A stretch of 49,943 nt of DNA from Candidatus Omnitrophota bacterium (GTDB taxonomy: Bacteria > Omnitrophota > Omnitrophia > Omnitrophales > JACROU01): the NCBI GenBank assembly GCA_029261035.1, contig JAJDCD010000012.1, positions 222,776 to 272,718 of the forward strand. The letters run 5' to 3'. The translations under genes were made by a program, and so were the position numbers. Under the pieces are notes generated by a model that made no database searches, was not told the DNA's origin, and saw only the letters and a list, made by a program, of their open reading frames with translations. Shown here one piece after another: positions 24,922 through 34,444 of the stretch; the first letter of the stretch is position 1; the number at the start of each line of letters is the position of its first letter.

Positions 24922-26322
24922 TTAGCTAAAAATCAAGCTTTCCTGCTGTAACATATTGTTGTATTTCTTATCTTTAAAATCTTGAAATTTACCTTGATCA
25001 AACTGAGCTTTAATTTCTTCTACAGCAGACTCAATTGTATTCGCAGGAACAAAACCAATGTCATCTCTAATTTTATCAAAGTTAACAAAGTAATCTCTTT
25101 GGTCTTTAGCGCCCTCATCATGAATCACTTCTGTTCCTTCAATTTTAGAAGCCACCAAATTAGCCAAGTCGATCACACGATGATTTTGTTCGTTAGAACC
25201 TAAGTTAAAAACTTGTTTATGAATTTTTTGTTTATCCGCTTTCAATCCACAAATCATTGCACGCGCAACATCACGAGCATGAACATAAGGCCTCCATTGC
25301 TCACCACCAAATACGGTAATCTTCTTATTCGTATATGCATGCAGCACAAACAAATTTGCAACAAGATCAAAACGCATTCTAGGAGAAAGCCCATATACTG
25401 TTCCTAAACGAAAGATACATGGAGAAAAGTCATCATCCGCTAAAGACAAAATACCATGCTCCGTACGATACTTTGTTTCCGCATACAAAGAAACGGGAGC
25501 CACAGGAGATTCTTCCTTAAGCCCTTGCTTCCCTTCAGAAGCTCCATAGACAGCACAAGTCGACGCAAACAAATATCGGCCCACTTTATAATGACGAGCA
25601 GCGTCCGCGGCTGCTTTCGCTGTAAAATAGTTCACCATAATCGTGTGATTTACATCCAAATCACAAGCAGGGTCACCAACGATAGCTGCTAAATTAATAA
25701 CAGCATCCACTCCAAAAGCAGCATCTACTAGAACATCTAGATTTCTAATGTCCCCAGTCATTAATTCAAAGTCAGGATGATTTACAATTTCTTTAAGTGA
25801 AGCATCTCCAAAAAGAAAACGATCCACACCTCGAACGGCATAACCCTCTTTCAAAAGCTCTTCACACAAAAGAGAGCCTACATATCCACCAGCTCCAATA
25901 ACACACACTTTTTCTTTGGTCGTGCTTCGTTCAGAATTTAAAGTAAAATCAACATGATCTTTATTTTCCTCTAAGGCTTCTTGAAGCTTCCAATATAATG
26001 CTAAATCTTTAACAACACCCTCAGCGTCCACTACAGGGACACGATTCACTCTATTTTTTCTCATAAACTCAACGCCATCTTCGATGGAAAAACCCTCTTT
26101 AAGAGTTCTTGGTTCCTTAGTCATTACTTCTGAAATTGGAGTGCTTAATTCAATATTATTTAAAATAGCTCTACGAATATCACTATCCGTAAGAAGACCT
26201 ATCAACTTATTATCCGCATCAACAACCAAAGCGGCTCCTATTTTTGCGTTGGTAATAATCCCCATTACTTCTTTAATTGTTTGGTCCTTATTTGCTAATT
26301 GATTTTTTACCCAGTCTTTCAT
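24922..26322 (-). CDS. Fusion: paired CBS domains plus NAD-dependent sugar epimerase/dehydratase
   Basis: A 466-residue protein. Residues about 1-118 are two CBS repeats (LVVDADNKLIGLLTDSDIRRAI and VPVVDAEGVVKDLALYWKL, at 32-53 and 95-113). From residue 139 it is an extended short-chain dehydrogenase: GAGGYVG (143-149), FASTCAVYGASEG and SLYAETK with catalytic Tyr and Lys. This part is WcaG/GalE-like and acts on nucleotide sugars. CBS pairs bind adenine nucleotides, so activity may respond to energy charge. The fusion is uncommon. GGAGAT lies 10 nt before the ATG. It directly follows the SpsG-like gene. Confidence 0.88.
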   Translation of the reverse strand: MKDWVKNQLANKDQTIKEVMGIITNAKIGAALVVDADNKLIGLLTDSDIRRAILNNIELSTPISEVMTKEPRTLKEGFSIEDGVEFMRKNRVNRVPVVDAEGVVKDLALYWKLQEALEENKDHVDFTLNSERSTTKEKVCVIGAGGYVGSLLCEELLKEGYAVRGVDRFLFGDASLKEIVNHPDFELMTGDIRNLDVLVDAAFGVDAVINLAAIVGDPACDLDVNHTIMVNYFTAKAAADAARHYKVGRYLFASTCAVYGASEGKQGLKEESPVAPVSLYAETKYRTEHGILSLADDDFSPCIFRLGTVYGLSPRMRFDLVANLFVLHAYTNKKITVFGGEQWRPYVHARDVARAMICGLKADKQKIHKQVFNLGSNEQNHRVIDLANLVASKIEGTEVIHDEGAKDQRDYFVNFDKIRDDIGFVPANTIESAVEEIKAQFDQGKFQDFKDKKYNNMLQQESLIFS

Positions 26323-26329
26323 CGCGTTA

Positions 26330-27370
26330 CTATCTCCTTTTCAAAAGAAACTCAATTTTTTTTATTAACCGTTCTGTTCCACGAGCATCAAGTCCTTTTT
26401 TTCCTAAAGAACTTATTTGGGATAATTGCTTACGATTCTCAAATAACCGAGAAACCTGACGAGCCCCCTTTACCGCATTCGCATGATTCATACGTCCCAT
26501 GTAAAGAGCAGACCCTTTTTTCTTAAATTCTATAATATTTTTCTCTTGATGCTTCACCTTAGCAAAAGCAAGTGCCGGAACTCCCATCAAAGCACACTCA
26601 TAAAGAGTGCCCCCTCCTGCAACTAAAGCTAAGTCGACCTTATATAAATAAGGAGCCAGCGATTCCTGCGGCTCCAATAAATGAATCTTAAGGTTTTTAA
26701 GCCCTGACCAACGGTTTCGAATGCTAGTCTGTGAAGGTCCGAGCACGAAATAAACCTCTATATTAACACAAAAGGTTCTTATTGCGTCCAATAAAATTCC
26801 TGAAAAACCCAGGTCGCTCCCCCCTCCCAAACTAACCAAAATGGAAGATTTCTTAGAAATCTTACGCTTTCTTTTTAGGTATTTAGGGTAATCTGGGTGA
26901 AAAACACGGTATTTAGGCCCTAAATCCACCACTGAAGAACCTTTTTTTATGCTTTTTGAGGAAATCCCCTCCACTAGTGTATTTGAAGTGAAATTAGCCT
27001 CAAATTTAGAGTCAGAACTGTTCTCTAGAGTAATAACAGAGAATGAAAAATGCTTTAATTGACGAATATAGCTCTTGGAAACCTTAAGAATATCCAAAAC
27101 ACAAACAACCTTATCTGAAAAAGAAACTTTCTTTGAAATAAAAAGAGGCTCTTCTGCTTTTGATAAGCGCTTTGGTATCACAATAACTGTAAGGCCTTGC
27201 TTCTTCAACCAAGCAATCCCTTTTTTGTCTTCTTTAATAAAAATAAGAATTTTAGGTCGTATGAGAGAGGATTTTAAATGACGGACGAGAATTTTTGTTT
27301 TTTTCAGGTGGCCCATCCCGAGATGGGCACCACCGTCAACTCGAAAAACAACTACAGACTTTGTAGTCAC
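26330..27370 (-). CDS. SpsG/PseG-like GT-B fold protein
   Basis: A protein of about 346 residues. The N-terminal VVFRVDGGAHLGMGHLKKTK is the PseG/SpsG nucleotide-sugar motif, and the second half has VSLGGGSDLGFSG and DLALVAGGGTLYECALMGVPAL, a MurG-like UDP-binding region. PseG releases UDP from UDP-diacetamido-trideoxy-altrose before the NeuB-type condensation; SpsG is its spore-coat relative. I chose the GTG at 27370, just after the stop of the upstream gene. The alternative is a TTG at 27427 overlapping that gene by 53 nt. The start is uncertain. Confidence 0.8.
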   Translation of the reverse strand: MTTKSVVVFRVDGGAHLGMGHLKKTKILVRHLKSSLIRPKILIFIKEDKKGIAWLKKQGLTVIVIPKRLSKAEEPLFISKKVSFSDKVVCVLDILKVSKSYIRQLKHFSFSVITLENSSDSKFEANFTSNTLVEGISSKSIKKGSSVVDLGPKYRVFHPDYPKYLKRKRKISKKSSILVSLGGGSDLGFSGILLDAIRTFCVNIEVYFVLGPSQTSIRNRWSGLKNLKIHLLEPQESLAPYLYKVDLALVAGGGTLYECALMGVPALAFAKVKHQEKNIIEFKKKGSALYMGRMNHANAVKGARQVSRLFENRKQLSQISSLGKKGLDARGTERLIKKIEFLLKRR

Positions 27371-27374
27371 AATG

Positions 27375-28541
27375 TTATTTAGCCTGCAATAACTTCTTAT
27401 CGATAAAGCTTTCTTTGTATTTATCAAACGTATCTTTAAATGGAATCAATCTCTTTAACGTTTGTTCAATACCTTGCTCAAAGGTCATCCTTCTTGGTCC
27501 CAATAACTCCAGAAAACGATCGTTAGCCATTTCCATATCATGTTCTTCTTTTTCAACACGAGGATTTGGAATATTAATCACTTCTACATTAAGACCCAAC
27601 TCGGTTCCTTTGGTATTAATCAATTCAGAAAGGTATTTAATGCTAACCACATCTGTGGTTTGGTTATACACTTCCATGGTATTATTTGGTTTTTTGTTTA
27701 CAGTGTTTACCAAAGACTGAACACAATCTTCAATAGAAATCTGAGGTTTTCCCTGTTCCCCTTTTCCATAAATGGTAATTGGGAATCCAGCAAGAACCAT
27801 CGCACAAAAACGATTCACAACCACACCGAAATTGAAGTCGAAATCAAAACGAGTTGCAAGTTCGGGTGCTAATTGAGTTTCTTCTGTATCTGTTCCGTAA
27901 ACAATAGAAGTTCTTAAGTCTGTGACAGATAAATTCCATTGCTTATTCGCTAGGTATAAGTTGGAAATATCATGACACTTAGACATGTGATACCAAGAAC
28001 CTGCCATAGAAGGAAAAGGAACGGTATCTTTACCACCTTTATATTCCACTTCGAAGAAACCTTCAGGAATAGGAAATTCCGGAGCTCCATAAACACCTGT
28101 CGTTGTCGTTGTCACAAAGTGTGTTTCTAAAAGATCTAACTCTTTAAGACCCCACAACAAATTACGTGTTGATTGGTTATTATTATTTTGCGTGTAATTA
28201 CATTTCTCAATATTGATTTGAGAGTAAGGCGCTGATGGCTGAGAAGCGATATGTAAAATCGTTTCTGGTTTAAATTTTCTCAAAAGGTCATAAGTAAACT
28301 CAACATCCACTAAATCCCCTTCAATCAATTCAATGTTCGTAAATCCATTCGCTTTTGCAACAGACTCACGTGTTTTCATATCTGCAATTGGAATAGCAGA
28401 AACAGATCCACATTCTTCAACCCACTTCCTTCTTCCTAAATTGTCCACCCCAATAATTTGTGCATCTGGAAATGTTTTTGACAACCTCAACATTGTTGGC
28501 CAACCTACATATCCATCACAACCTGTAACTAAAATATTCAT
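27375..28541 (-). CDS. SQD1-like NAD-dependent epimerase (UDP-sulfoquinovose synthase family)
   Basis: A 388-residue extended short-chain dehydrogenase. GCDGYVGWP is the NAD motif. SAPYSQINIEKCNYTQNNNNQ (in part), TTTTTGVYG, IPEGFFEVEYKGGKDTVPFP, the Tyr-Lys pair YHMSK, SIVYGTDTEETQ, RFDFDFNFGVVVNRFC and YGKGEQGKPQISIEDCV follow UDP-sulfoquinovose synthase closely. SQD1 adds sulfite to a UDP-glucose-derived intermediate. Family members may make other sugars, so sulfonation is not proven. The ATG at 28541 has AAGGAT 8 nt upstream; the longer start at 28565 is a TTG. Confidence 0.85.
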   Translation of the reverse strand: MNILVTGCDGYVGWPTMLRLSKTFPDAQIIGVDNLGRRKWVEECGSVSAIPIADMKTRESVAKANGFTNIELIEGDLVDVEFTYDLLRKFKPETILHIASQPSAPYSQINIEKCNYTQNNNNQSTRNLLWGLKELDLLETHFVTTTTTGVYGAPEFPIPEGFFEVEYKGGKDTVPFPSMAGSWYHMSKCHDISNLYLANKQWNLSVTDLRTSIVYGTDTEETQLAPELATRFDFDFNFGVVVNRFCAMVLAGFPITIYGKGEQGKPQISIEDCVQSLVNTVNKKPNNTMEVYNQTTDVVSIKYLSELINTKGTELGLNVEVINIPNPRVEKEEHDMEMANDRFLELLGPRRMTFEQGIEQTLKRLIPFKDTFDKYKESFIDKKLLQAK

Positions 28542-28576
28542 CTTATTTATCCTTTCTTTTTTCAAATAAAATCTAA

Positions 28577-31147
28577 TTAAACTTCAGGGTTCTGATCCTT
28601 TTGTATCACCGTCTTATTTAATTCAAAAAGATGCGGTGATTTTTCAGCAAGAGACAATATCTCATCAAGTCCAAAAGGTGTTTTTTCTTGATTTAATTCT
28701 TTAAAAAGCCTTTCCAGAACTTCTAAATCTAAAGGCTCATCTAATGCTAATCTCAAATCCTTTGATTGCCACTCTCGTCTTGGGCTCAAAACCCCAAGCT
28801 TAAACCGTTCAGAGTGGCGGCGATTATACCATGTTACATGTTCCTTGTCTTTATCCGTTTCAGCCTTCTGCCAGGCTGTTTTCAGGCTAGAAAATGACAA
28901 GATTTCAGCTGTTGTTCCTCTAGGAAAAGCCTCTGGATCCTTAGCGCTAGCATAGTCTAAGTCCCCATCTCTGTAGAGGTTAATTAAATCTGTAATGTAG
29001 CCTGGCTCAATTAAGGGACAATCTGCTGTAATACGAATAATCGGGTCTAACTTCCATTTATTAGCCGCTTGGTAAAAACGATCTAAAACATGATCTAAAT
29101 CCCCTCGGAAGCATAGAACCCCTCTCTTCTTTGCAAAAACACTCACAGGGTCATCCGATTTTTCTTTAGAGGTCGCCAAAATCACTTGTGAAGGATGAAC
29201 CACTTTCTCTAAGCGGTCCAACAAATGCTCTAAAACTGTTTTTCCTTGAATGGCTTTTAAGACTTTACCCGGAAGTCGCTCAGAACTCATTCTGGCCTGA
29301 ATTACTATTCCTAATTTTTTTATTTTTTGATACCGTTTCACCAAGCAATGGATGGCCTCTATTAACCTTTCTACTTCTTTACCATCTGTAGGCCCGTAAT
29401 AACTTTTAAGAAAACTTTCTTGTTCTGATTTTAATGTATTCCCTTTTTCTAAAGCTAACTTCAATTCGCTCCCTAAAAGAGCCTCCTCAGCAACATAACG
29501 AACCGGCATTTTTTCTCCAAAAGGAATATAATCAATTTTCTTAAATAAATTCACATTCACAACAGGAAGCTGATAAGCCATAGCATCCACACACACTGTT
29601 GAAGCCATATTAACCACAACATCAGAAATAGATAAAATAGAAGATATATCATACGCATCAATAACTTGAACACTTACCCCACTTTTCAAATGTAATTGAT
29701 CAAGGGTAGGCTTAAAATATTCTATCTTGTCCCCGGGATGCATTTTAATCAAAAGAGTCGTCTCGTTAAGTTCTTCAACAGAGTTACAAATTGCTTTAAG
29801 CAACTGAATACCTTGCTCAAAGGTCAGTTTAACTTTCATCAAACCATGATCTCCAAAACGTAATCGATTAGCAGGATAGAAAATAACTTTATGTCGTTCT
29901 GGAATACCAAGATCTTTTTTAATTCGATTCTTCTCAGAAGCGGATTTCTGGAGAGCTTTTTTTCTTCCTGGGAAACCTGTAATCACAATATTTTTTTCCG
30001 GAATCCCCCATCGTATAAGCTGCTGCTTAGACATCTCCCCCCAGACTGCAATTTGATCGGTGGAAAAAGGCGTAAATCCTCTCTTCTGCCCTGTAATGCC
30101 ATGCTGAATGACGATAGAAGGAATAAAGCAAACTCTGGCAACCTCCGCTAATATCTTATGAAAAAAAGTAACATCTTCATCCAATATCAAGGATTCAATT
30201 TTATTCCTTTTAAAAAAAGATTGAGCTTCGTCAATAAGACTTATAGCTGATTTCCATTCATTAGAAAACAAAAGTTCAAACCGCTTCTTACAAACAGAAA
30301 ATAAAGATATTTCGTTTACACAAAATAAATCTGAAGAACTTAATAAAGTAAGAAGTTTTCCAGCTTCAATTCCCTCTGTTCTTTTTTTAGAAAGAACGAA
30401 ACTACTAACCCCCTGAAAATAGTTTCTTAAGTAATATCGAGGATTAATCACATTATTTACATAAATCCATTGAAATGGATTCTGAGAATAATCCAACAAA
30501 CTCTTCCCAACCCTCGGCGAAGCCGACATTGCCACTTTAGGCTTAGTGGATGAAAACAAACCTCTAATAGCTCTTATGATTGAAAATAAAAAATAAAAAC
30601 CTACGTGAAATAAGGAAGGACGATAACTAGAGGAATTTGTATTTTTTGAATCCTGAAAACTACCCACAACTTCAAAATCAACACCCTTTAACTTTGCTCT
30701 TTCTATTGCAATTCGAACAAAGTAATTTTCTCGAGCCGCAAAAAATGTCCCTTCAGCTTCTATTCCAGGAAAACAAATAATTTTCTCTGGCTTCTCCTCT
30801 TCAAAAGCACTTTCAACCGCCTTCATTTGCTTTAAAACACGAACCCAAAAGTAATCCAAACCATGGACTAATAACTTCCCCAGAGAAACATCCCTATATT
30901 TCATTAAGCGAACACATTCAGGTCGTTCTGTCCATTCCACCGCTAATCGATTGGCCGTATCATCTACCCAAAGTTGCTCTTCCTCTGTCATCTCTTTAAA
31001 TGCAACGCTTCTTGCCCCTTCAGGTAACTTTTCCTTTAAACCTAAAGGCCCTAAAACACAAAAATCTCCTAGGCTCTCCAAATTTTCCTTCAGATAAGCC
31101 TTAAAAGAATTTAACTGATTTTGATGATCCAGAATGATTAATTTCAT
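28577..31147 (-). CDS. Fusion: GT-B capsule-type glycosyltransferase plus SpsF-like CMP-sugar synthetase
   Basis: An 856-residue protein. Residues 1 to about 605 are a GT-B protein of the capsule/CDP-glycerol transferase type, with IVIQHGITGQKRG near 350, ITGFPG, LIKMHPGD, and DVVVNMASTVCVDAMAY. Residues 612-850 are a complete SpsF/NeuA-like cytidylyltransferase: IVIQARMSSERLPGKVL, FRGDLDHVLDRF, RITADCPLI and DLRLALDEPLD. The parts suggest one polypeptide that activates a 2-keto sugar with CMP and transfers it. It is clustered with the NeuB-like, SpsG-like and DegT genes. The stop and the next start are 36 nt apart. A frameshift fusion is unlikely since the frame is continuous. Confidence 0.85.
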   Translation of the reverse strand: MKLIILDHQNQLNSFKAYLKENLESLGDFCVLGPLGLKEKLPEGARSVAFKEMTEEEQLWVDDTANRLAVEWTERPECVRLMKYRDVSLGKLLVHGLDYFWVRVLKQMKAVESAFEEEKPEKIICFPGIEAEGTFFAARENYFVRIAIERAKLKGVDFEVVGSFQDSKNTNSSSYRPSLFHVGFYFLFSIIRAIRGLFSSTKPKVAMSASPRVGKSLLDYSQNPFQWIYVNNVINPRYYLRNYFQGVSSFVLSKKRTEGIEAGKLLTLLSSSDLFCVNEISLFSVCKKRFELLFSNEWKSAISLIDEAQSFFKRNKIESLILDEDVTFFHKILAEVARVCFIPSIVIQHGITGQKRGFTPFSTDQIAVWGEMSKQQLIRWGIPEKNIVITGFPGRKKALQKSASEKNRIKKDLGIPERHKVIFYPANRLRFGDHGLMKVKLTFEQGIQLLKAICNSVEELNETTLLIKMHPGDKIEYFKPTLDQLHLKSGVSVQVIDAYDISSILSISDVVVNMASTVCVDAMAYQLPVVNVNLFKKIDYIPFGEKMPVRYVAEEALLGSELKLALEKGNTLKSEQESFLKSYYGPTDGKEVERLIEAIHCLVKRYQKIKKLGIVIQARMSSERLPGKVLKAIQGKTVLEHLLDRLEKVVHPSQVILATSKEKSDDPVSVFAKKRGVLCFRGDLDHVLDRFYQAANKWKLDPIIRITADCPLIEPGYITDLINLYRDGDLDYASAKDPEAFPRGTTAEILSFSSLKTAWQKAETDKDKEHVTWYNRRHSERFKLGVLSPRREWQSKDLRLALDEPLDLEVLERLFKELNQEKTPFGLDEILSLAEKSPHLFELNKTVIQKDQNPEV

Positions 31148-31187
31148 AATTGAGTCTCTAAAATAATGTTAATATCAATAGGAGTTG

Positions 31188-32657
31188 TTAAGAGCTAATT
31201 TTATATATGAGGTATTTAGAATTTTCTTCAAATAACGAATACTGGCTCTCAATATATTTTTTAAACTTCTGCTTTTTGTTAAACGTCTTTAGATCAGTAA
31301 CAATATAGTAGGATGCTAGATTCTGAGACATATACTTTTTAAACTTTTCTACCAAAGCATCATCCTCACCTTTTAGAAAAAATGCCCACCCCGTTCTATC
31401 CGCATAGTACAGCACTGCTATTGGGATAGGATGAGACACGATAACTGTTTCATTTTCACTGCTTATTTCATCTATTCTCTCTGAGACTTCAATAATATCA
31501 ACACCTTCTGGACTTGGCTGATACAAAGGTCCTGCAACATATCTAAACGACACAAGCAACGGTATGCACAAAGCAATTATAAGAACAAAGCGATTCCAAT
31601 CTTTTCCTGAAAAAAAACTTTTGAAAGCTACTGCAGAAAATACGGCTGCCGGTGGGAGTAAAGGCAATAAATAAAAAGGGTGGTCAATTGCTTTTTGTGG
31701 TAATAAAATTCCAATACTTAAAGCAAAAATAAACCAAAAATAAAAGACATTCCGTTCTTTCCATTGAGAAAATTGTAACATCCCGAAAAGAGTCAAAACA
31801 AACCCAATAGGGCTAAGAATGATCCCCCAAAATAAATTAGGGAAATCCTTCAAATAGCTAAGCGTATAGGTGAATCGTCGTTCTTCTCCGAGTTGAGTAA
31901 ATAAACTGGTATGCAAACTATCAAACACCGACGATTGAAGATAAACATAAAGAAACCAGAGCATAGGAATTAAACCCATTCCTATTGCTACACCAAAAGC
32001 TTTAAGCTTCCAAGCTTTTGGATAATGGTTAGCTAAGGCTATTAAAAATACAGGTGCACAAACAATGAAATGAATCCGAAGAAGAAAGCTAAGAGAACAG
32101 AATAGAGTCCCTAGAATCAAAAGTAAATTAGAGTTTTTACCTTCTTTTGGAAGCATCAATAAATGCCCTAAAAGCAGAAAAAATAAAGCCAAACTCTCAT
32201 TCATAAATGTTTGGCCCATCACCCAATTAATAGGAAAAATCATAAAAAAGAATACCGCGAGTAAGGCTATGACTTTATCTTTCAAATATCGCATAACAAT
32301 AGAATAGAAAATAAAAACAGAGGCTGTTGAAACAACAATCGATAAGCCTTTCCCCCACACATCCATATTCCCTCCAAAGAAATGATAAAACACAGAGGTA
32401 ATCAAAGATGGAATTGGGTAATAAAGAAAAACGACTGCAGGCTTCCCTTCTATAAGGTACAAGGTCTGAGGAACTAAGAGATTAGAAAAATTATTCCAAG
32501 AAAAAACTTTGGCTACCATTCCAGTAAAAGCTTGATAACCTCCAAAATAACCCGTGAAAGGGATTTGTAACGTAGTTAGTTTCAATGCCAACACAATAAG
32601 AAATGTGACAGAGACGCAAACTTTTAGAAGTTGAGTAGGAAAAGGATTAGGATTCAT
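31188..32657 (-). CDS. Polytopic GT-C glycosyltransferase (PMT/ArnT-like)
   Basis: A 489-residue membrane protein with about ten hydrophobic segments and a small soluble C-terminal domain from roughly residue 385. [10 protein letters not shown] and [13 protein letters not shown] resemble PMT_2/ArnT-like transferases that use polyprenyl-phosphate sugars on the periplasmic side. The usual acidic pair in the first loop is not obvious, so assignment is by topology and context. It overlaps the preceding methyltransferase gene by 11 nt. A polyprenyl-phosphate sugar could come from the Dpm1-like enzyme two genes upstream. Confidence 0.7.
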   Translation of the reverse strand: MNPNPFPTQLLKVCVSVTFLIVLALKLTTLQIPFTGYFGGYQAFTGMVAKVFSWNNFSNLLVPQTLYLIEGKPAVVFLYYPIPSLITSVFYHFFGGNMDVWGKGLSIVVSTASVFIFYSIVMRYLKDKVIALLAVFFFMIFPINWVMGQTFMNESLALFFLLLGHLLMLPKEGKNSNLLLILGTLFCSLSFLLRIHFIVCAPVFLIALANHYPKAWKLKAFGVAIGMGLIPMLWFLYVYLQSSVFDSLHTSLFTQLGEERRFTYTLSYLKDFPNLFWGIILSPIGFVLTLFGMLQFSQWKERNVFYFWFIFALSIGILLPQKAIDHPFYLLPLLPPAAVFSAVAFKSFFSGKDWNRFVLIIALCIPLLVSFRYVAGPLYQPSPEGVDIIEVSERIDEISSENETVIVSHPIPIAVLYYADRTGWAFFLKGEDDALVEKFKKYMSQNLASYYIVTDLKTFNKKQKFKKYIESQYSLFEENSKYLIYKISS

Positions 32658-33720
32658 TTTTTATTGAAGCAGCAAGAATAGTCAAATAGTTTGAATAAGT
32701 TACTTTATCAACATTGAAATTTTGAGTTTTTATTAGCTGCAATAATCTCTTTTTTGAAAAATGATTGATATGCCCACAACGTTTTTTATAAAGATCATCA
32801 TCCGTTAAGAAACCTGTCAAAAAGCAATGGACGTTAAATAATAAATAAAAAGGGCTCATAAAGAAATCATAAGGAACATCAATAATAAAAACCCCTCCTG
32901 GTTTTAAAACACGAAATATTTCTTTTAATGCTTTCTTCGGATCATCCAAATGTTCAAAAACATGAGAACTGATTACAATATCAACAGAATTAGATTCAAA
33001 AGGCGTGCTATACATATCCCCAGGCTGTATATCAATAAGCCTTCCCTTCTTCAACCCATACTCTAATAAGTCCTTGTTTACATCCAGCCCCGTCACCGGA
33101 AGACTTTCGGTATTCCAAGTACAAGACCCACAAGCAAAATCTACTATTTTAGCGCCTGGCACATAATACTGATTCACGAGTTCTTGAGTTTTTTTAAAGC
33201 GCGATAAATGAAACCAAGCCCTAAAACCACCTACCTTACTTTGCGTCACCATATCATCAAAGAAGGTCCCGTCGAGGTTCTCATAGATAACCTCATCAAT
33301 AGGAAGATCCACAAAAGCCCAAAAAACAACAGTGCTTAAAATAAGAAAAGAAGATAACGACATAAGTAGAGCAGCACACACTTCTGATTGCCCTTGAAAA
33401 GCGCCGTAAAACAAGGCTATCACTCCTACACCAAAAGCAAACACAAAGAGTAACAGAGCTGCCACCCTCATGGGTTGAGTTAAAATATAATCTCGGAATG
33501 TTTTTAAGAAAAAGATATTTAATATTAAGAAGATTGCTGAATGAGCAACAAAAGAAAATGTAAATGCTTTAAATATTTCCCAATCTAAAACAGTAAAAAA
33601 ATACATAAAAGAAACGTAGTTGACTAATGCACTCACAATTGTGATTGCAGATATACCCAAACAATGTTTTGGATAAGAATCTAAAGAAGAAACAGGAGGA
33701 GACACTGTTGTTTGATTCAT
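32647..33720 (-). CDS. Membrane-anchored SAM-dependent methyltransferase
   Basis: A 357-residue protein. About four hydrophobic segments occupy residues 20-155. A class I methyltransferase domain follows: [18 protein letters not shown] near 195 (SAM site), [19 protein letters not shown], and [18 protein letters not shown]. The soluble domain would face the cytosol. AAGGGAG precedes the ATG. Its stop overlaps the next gene. It likely methylates a lipid-linked glycan or sugar intermediate; the acceptor is unknown. Confidence 0.8.
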   Translation of the reverse strand: MNQTTVSPPVSSLDSYPKHCLGISAITIVSALVNYVSFMYFFTVLDWEIFKAFTFSFVAHSAIFLILNIFFLKTFRDYILTQPMRVAALLLFVFAFGVGVIALFYGAFQGQSEVCAALLMSLSSFLILSTVVFWAFVDLPIDEVIYENLDGTFFDDMVTQSKVGGFRAWFHLSRFKKTQELVNQYYVPGAKIVDFACGSCTWNTESLPVTGLDVNKDLLEYGLKKGRLIDIQPGDMYSTPFESNSVDIVISSHVFEHLDDPKKALKEIFRVLKPGGVFIIDVPYDFFMSPFYLLFNVHCFLTGFLTDDDLYKKRCGHINHFSKKRLLQLIKTQNFNVDKVTYSNYLTILAASIKNES

Positions 33721-33721
33721 C

Positions 33722-34444
33722 TTAAACTCCCTTTTGAAACAACTTTTTATTTTTAAACCTTAAAAACCAAACAATTAGAAGAGCCTCGTAAACAATTTTC
33801 TTAGAAATCTTAGAAGTCCCGTCTTGCCTATCTGTAAACAAAATTGGAATTTCATATAAAGAGAACCCTTTAAGCAAAGCTCGATATTTCATTTCGATCT
33901 GAAAACTATATCCATCCGAATGAATGTGATCTAACTCAATAGCCTCTAAAACTTCCTTACGATAACAAATAAACCCGCCTGTTAAATCACGAACCTGTAC
34001 TCCTAAAATCCAACGAGAATATATATTCGCAAAACGGCTTAAAAGAACTCTCCAAAAAGACCAATTCACAATCTTCCCGCCTGGCATCCATCGAGATCCG
34101 ACAACAATATCATAATCTTTAATACGTTTAATAAACTCAGGAATGTAACGAGGTCTATGAGACAAATCTGCATCCATTTCAATAACCGCATCAAAACCAT
34201 TTTTAATCGCCCATTTAAACCCTGCTACATAAGCAGGTCCAATACCCTCTTTTTTCTCTCTCAACAATAATTGGACTCGAGGCTCTGCTTGATAATGACT
34301 CTTCACAAAATCCGGGGTTCCATCTGGAGAACTATCATCAATTACAAGAATAGAAACATCCGAATCCAACCTTAAAAGACGGTCAACTAATTTCCCGATA
34401 TTATTAATTTCATTGTATGTAGGAATGCAAATAACTGTTTTCAT
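33722..34444 (-). CDS. Dpm1-like polyprenyl-phosphate glycosyltransferase (GT2)
   Basis: A 240-residue GT-A enzyme. [21 protein letters not shown] is at the N-terminus, then [20 protein letters not shown] (DXD metal site), [10 protein letters not shown] and [11 protein letters not shown]. This is the dolichol-phosphate mannosyltransferase pattern without the C-terminal membrane domain. It would load a hexose onto undecaprenyl phosphate for the GT-C enzymes of the cluster. The ATG at 34444 shares one base with the stop of the preceding gene; a longer frame to 34537 lies inside that gene and has no family sequence. Confidence 0.92.
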   Translation of the reverse strand: MKTVICIPTYNEINNIGKLVDRLLRLDSDVSILVIDDSSPDGTPDFVKSHYQAEPRVQLLLREKKEGIGPAYVAGFKWAIKNGFDAVIEMDADLSHRPRYIPEFIKRIKDYDIVVGSRWMPGGKIVNWSFWRVLLSRFANIYSRWILGVQVRDLTGGFICYRKEVLEAIELDHIHSDGYSFQIEMKYRALLKGFSLYEIPILFTDRQDGTSKISKKIVYEALLIVWFLRFKNKKLFQKGV

